5,829 nt of DNA from Persephonella sp. GTDB lineage: Bacteria; Aquificota; Aquificia; Aquificales; Hydrogenothermaceae. The translations under genes were made by a program, and so were the position numbers. The stretch's first letter is position 1, and every line of letters begins with the position of its first letter. The DNA is taken from the NCBI GenBank assembly GCA_027058925.1, contig JALTAS010000016.1:1-5829 (forward strand), in the 5' to 3' direction. Below, piece by piece: positions 5,623 to 5,829 of this stretch. The notes beneath the pieces are model-generated. The model was not told the origin of the DNA and did no database searches. It saw only the letters and a program-made list of their open reading frames with translations.

Positions 5623-5829
5623 ATGAAACTGCTGAAGAATATTTTATCAAACAATAAAAATAGGAAGATATTGATAATGCCTGTAGGTCTTTCAGGTAGT
5701 GGAAAAACCTCGTTATACAAAGAGCTTTCTGAGGAGTTTGATATCCAGTTAATTTCTTTTGACAAGTTAAGGGTAGATATTTTCAAAAGGGAAACAGGAA
5801 AAACAGATTACAGGGAGGCTTTCAGATAC
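5623..5829 (+). CDS. P-loop kinase-like ATPase, N-terminal fragment (truncated by window edge)
   Basis: Only the first 69 residues are present and the frame is open to the last base. After a short basic start (MKLLKNILSNNKNRK) comes a beta strand KILIMPV leading into a Walker A loop, GLSGSGKTS (about 23-31), then a helix and a second strand ending in LISFDKLRVDIF (about 47-58). A strand followed by S-x-D-x-x-R at this distance from the P-loop is typical of the predicted kinase/AAA_33 group related to polynucleotide kinase, which phosphorylates small molecules or nucleic acid ends. The substrate cannot be told from this fragment. The ATG at 5623 keeps the first beta strand complete; a later ATG at 5677 has AGGAAG 9 bases upstream but would remove most of that strand. 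AAGGA at 5602-5606 is 16 bases from the chosen ATG, too far for a normal site. It is transcribed away from dapC. Confidence 0.7.
   Translation, partial: MKLLKNILSNNKNRKILIMPVGLSGSGKTSLYKELSEEFDIQLISFDKLRVDIFKRETGKTDYREAFRY

Noticed and set aside
5580..5786. Open frame of 68 codons on the minus strand overlapping the kinase-like gene
   Set aside because: It is antisense to the Walker A region of the better supported plus-strand gene and overlaps the dapC promoter region.

Overview
The window reads as an ordinary chromosomal stretch of a thermophilic, AT-rich bacterium, most likely Aquificota and perhaps Hydrogenothermaceae (Persephonella-like). This is inferred from K/I/E-rich proteins and A/T-ending codons in AT-rich DNA, contrasted with a tRNA whose stems are almost entirely G:C. 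The placement comes from overall character, not from a marker gene. No transposase, phage gene, CRISPR array or long repeat is visible, and no stretch above about 100 bases lacks a gene.

Layout. Positions 1-2740 form a minus-strand gene string, transcribed leftwards: an MltD-type lytic transglycosylase (periplasmic peptidoglycan cleavage), a PsiE-family membrane protein overlapping it by 11 bases, and, 9 bases further on, the N-terminal 228 residues of the transcription-repair coupling factor Mfd, cut by the window edge. A 72-base divergent intergenic region (2741-2812) carries back-to-back promoter candidates. On the plus strand follow a radical-SAM protein of the wyosine/TYW1-like class (COG0731), a stand-alone two-repeat DUF2267 protein with its own promoter and a strong ribosome binding site, and a CAT-anticodon tRNA behind a good sigma70-type promoter. 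The minus-strand gene dapC (succinyldiaminopimelate transaminase) converges on the tRNA, and its stop codon directly abuts the tRNA 3' end. A 45-base divergent gap separates dapC from the start of a plus-strand P-loop kinase-like gene that runs off the right edge.

How the genes fit together. MltD remodels peptidoglycan and DapC supplies the diaminopimelate branch that feeds peptidoglycan and lysine, but they are in separate transcription units and the shared theme may be chance. The other genes have unrelated housekeeping or unknown roles. I do not see a coherent new defence or mobile system. The points most worth a second look are the altered UvrA-contact positions in Mfd, the Ile2-like features of the CAT tRNA, the zero-spacing tRNA/dapC junction, the TYW1-like enzyme in a bacterium, and two divergent gene pairs that each have a palindromic -10-like octamer.
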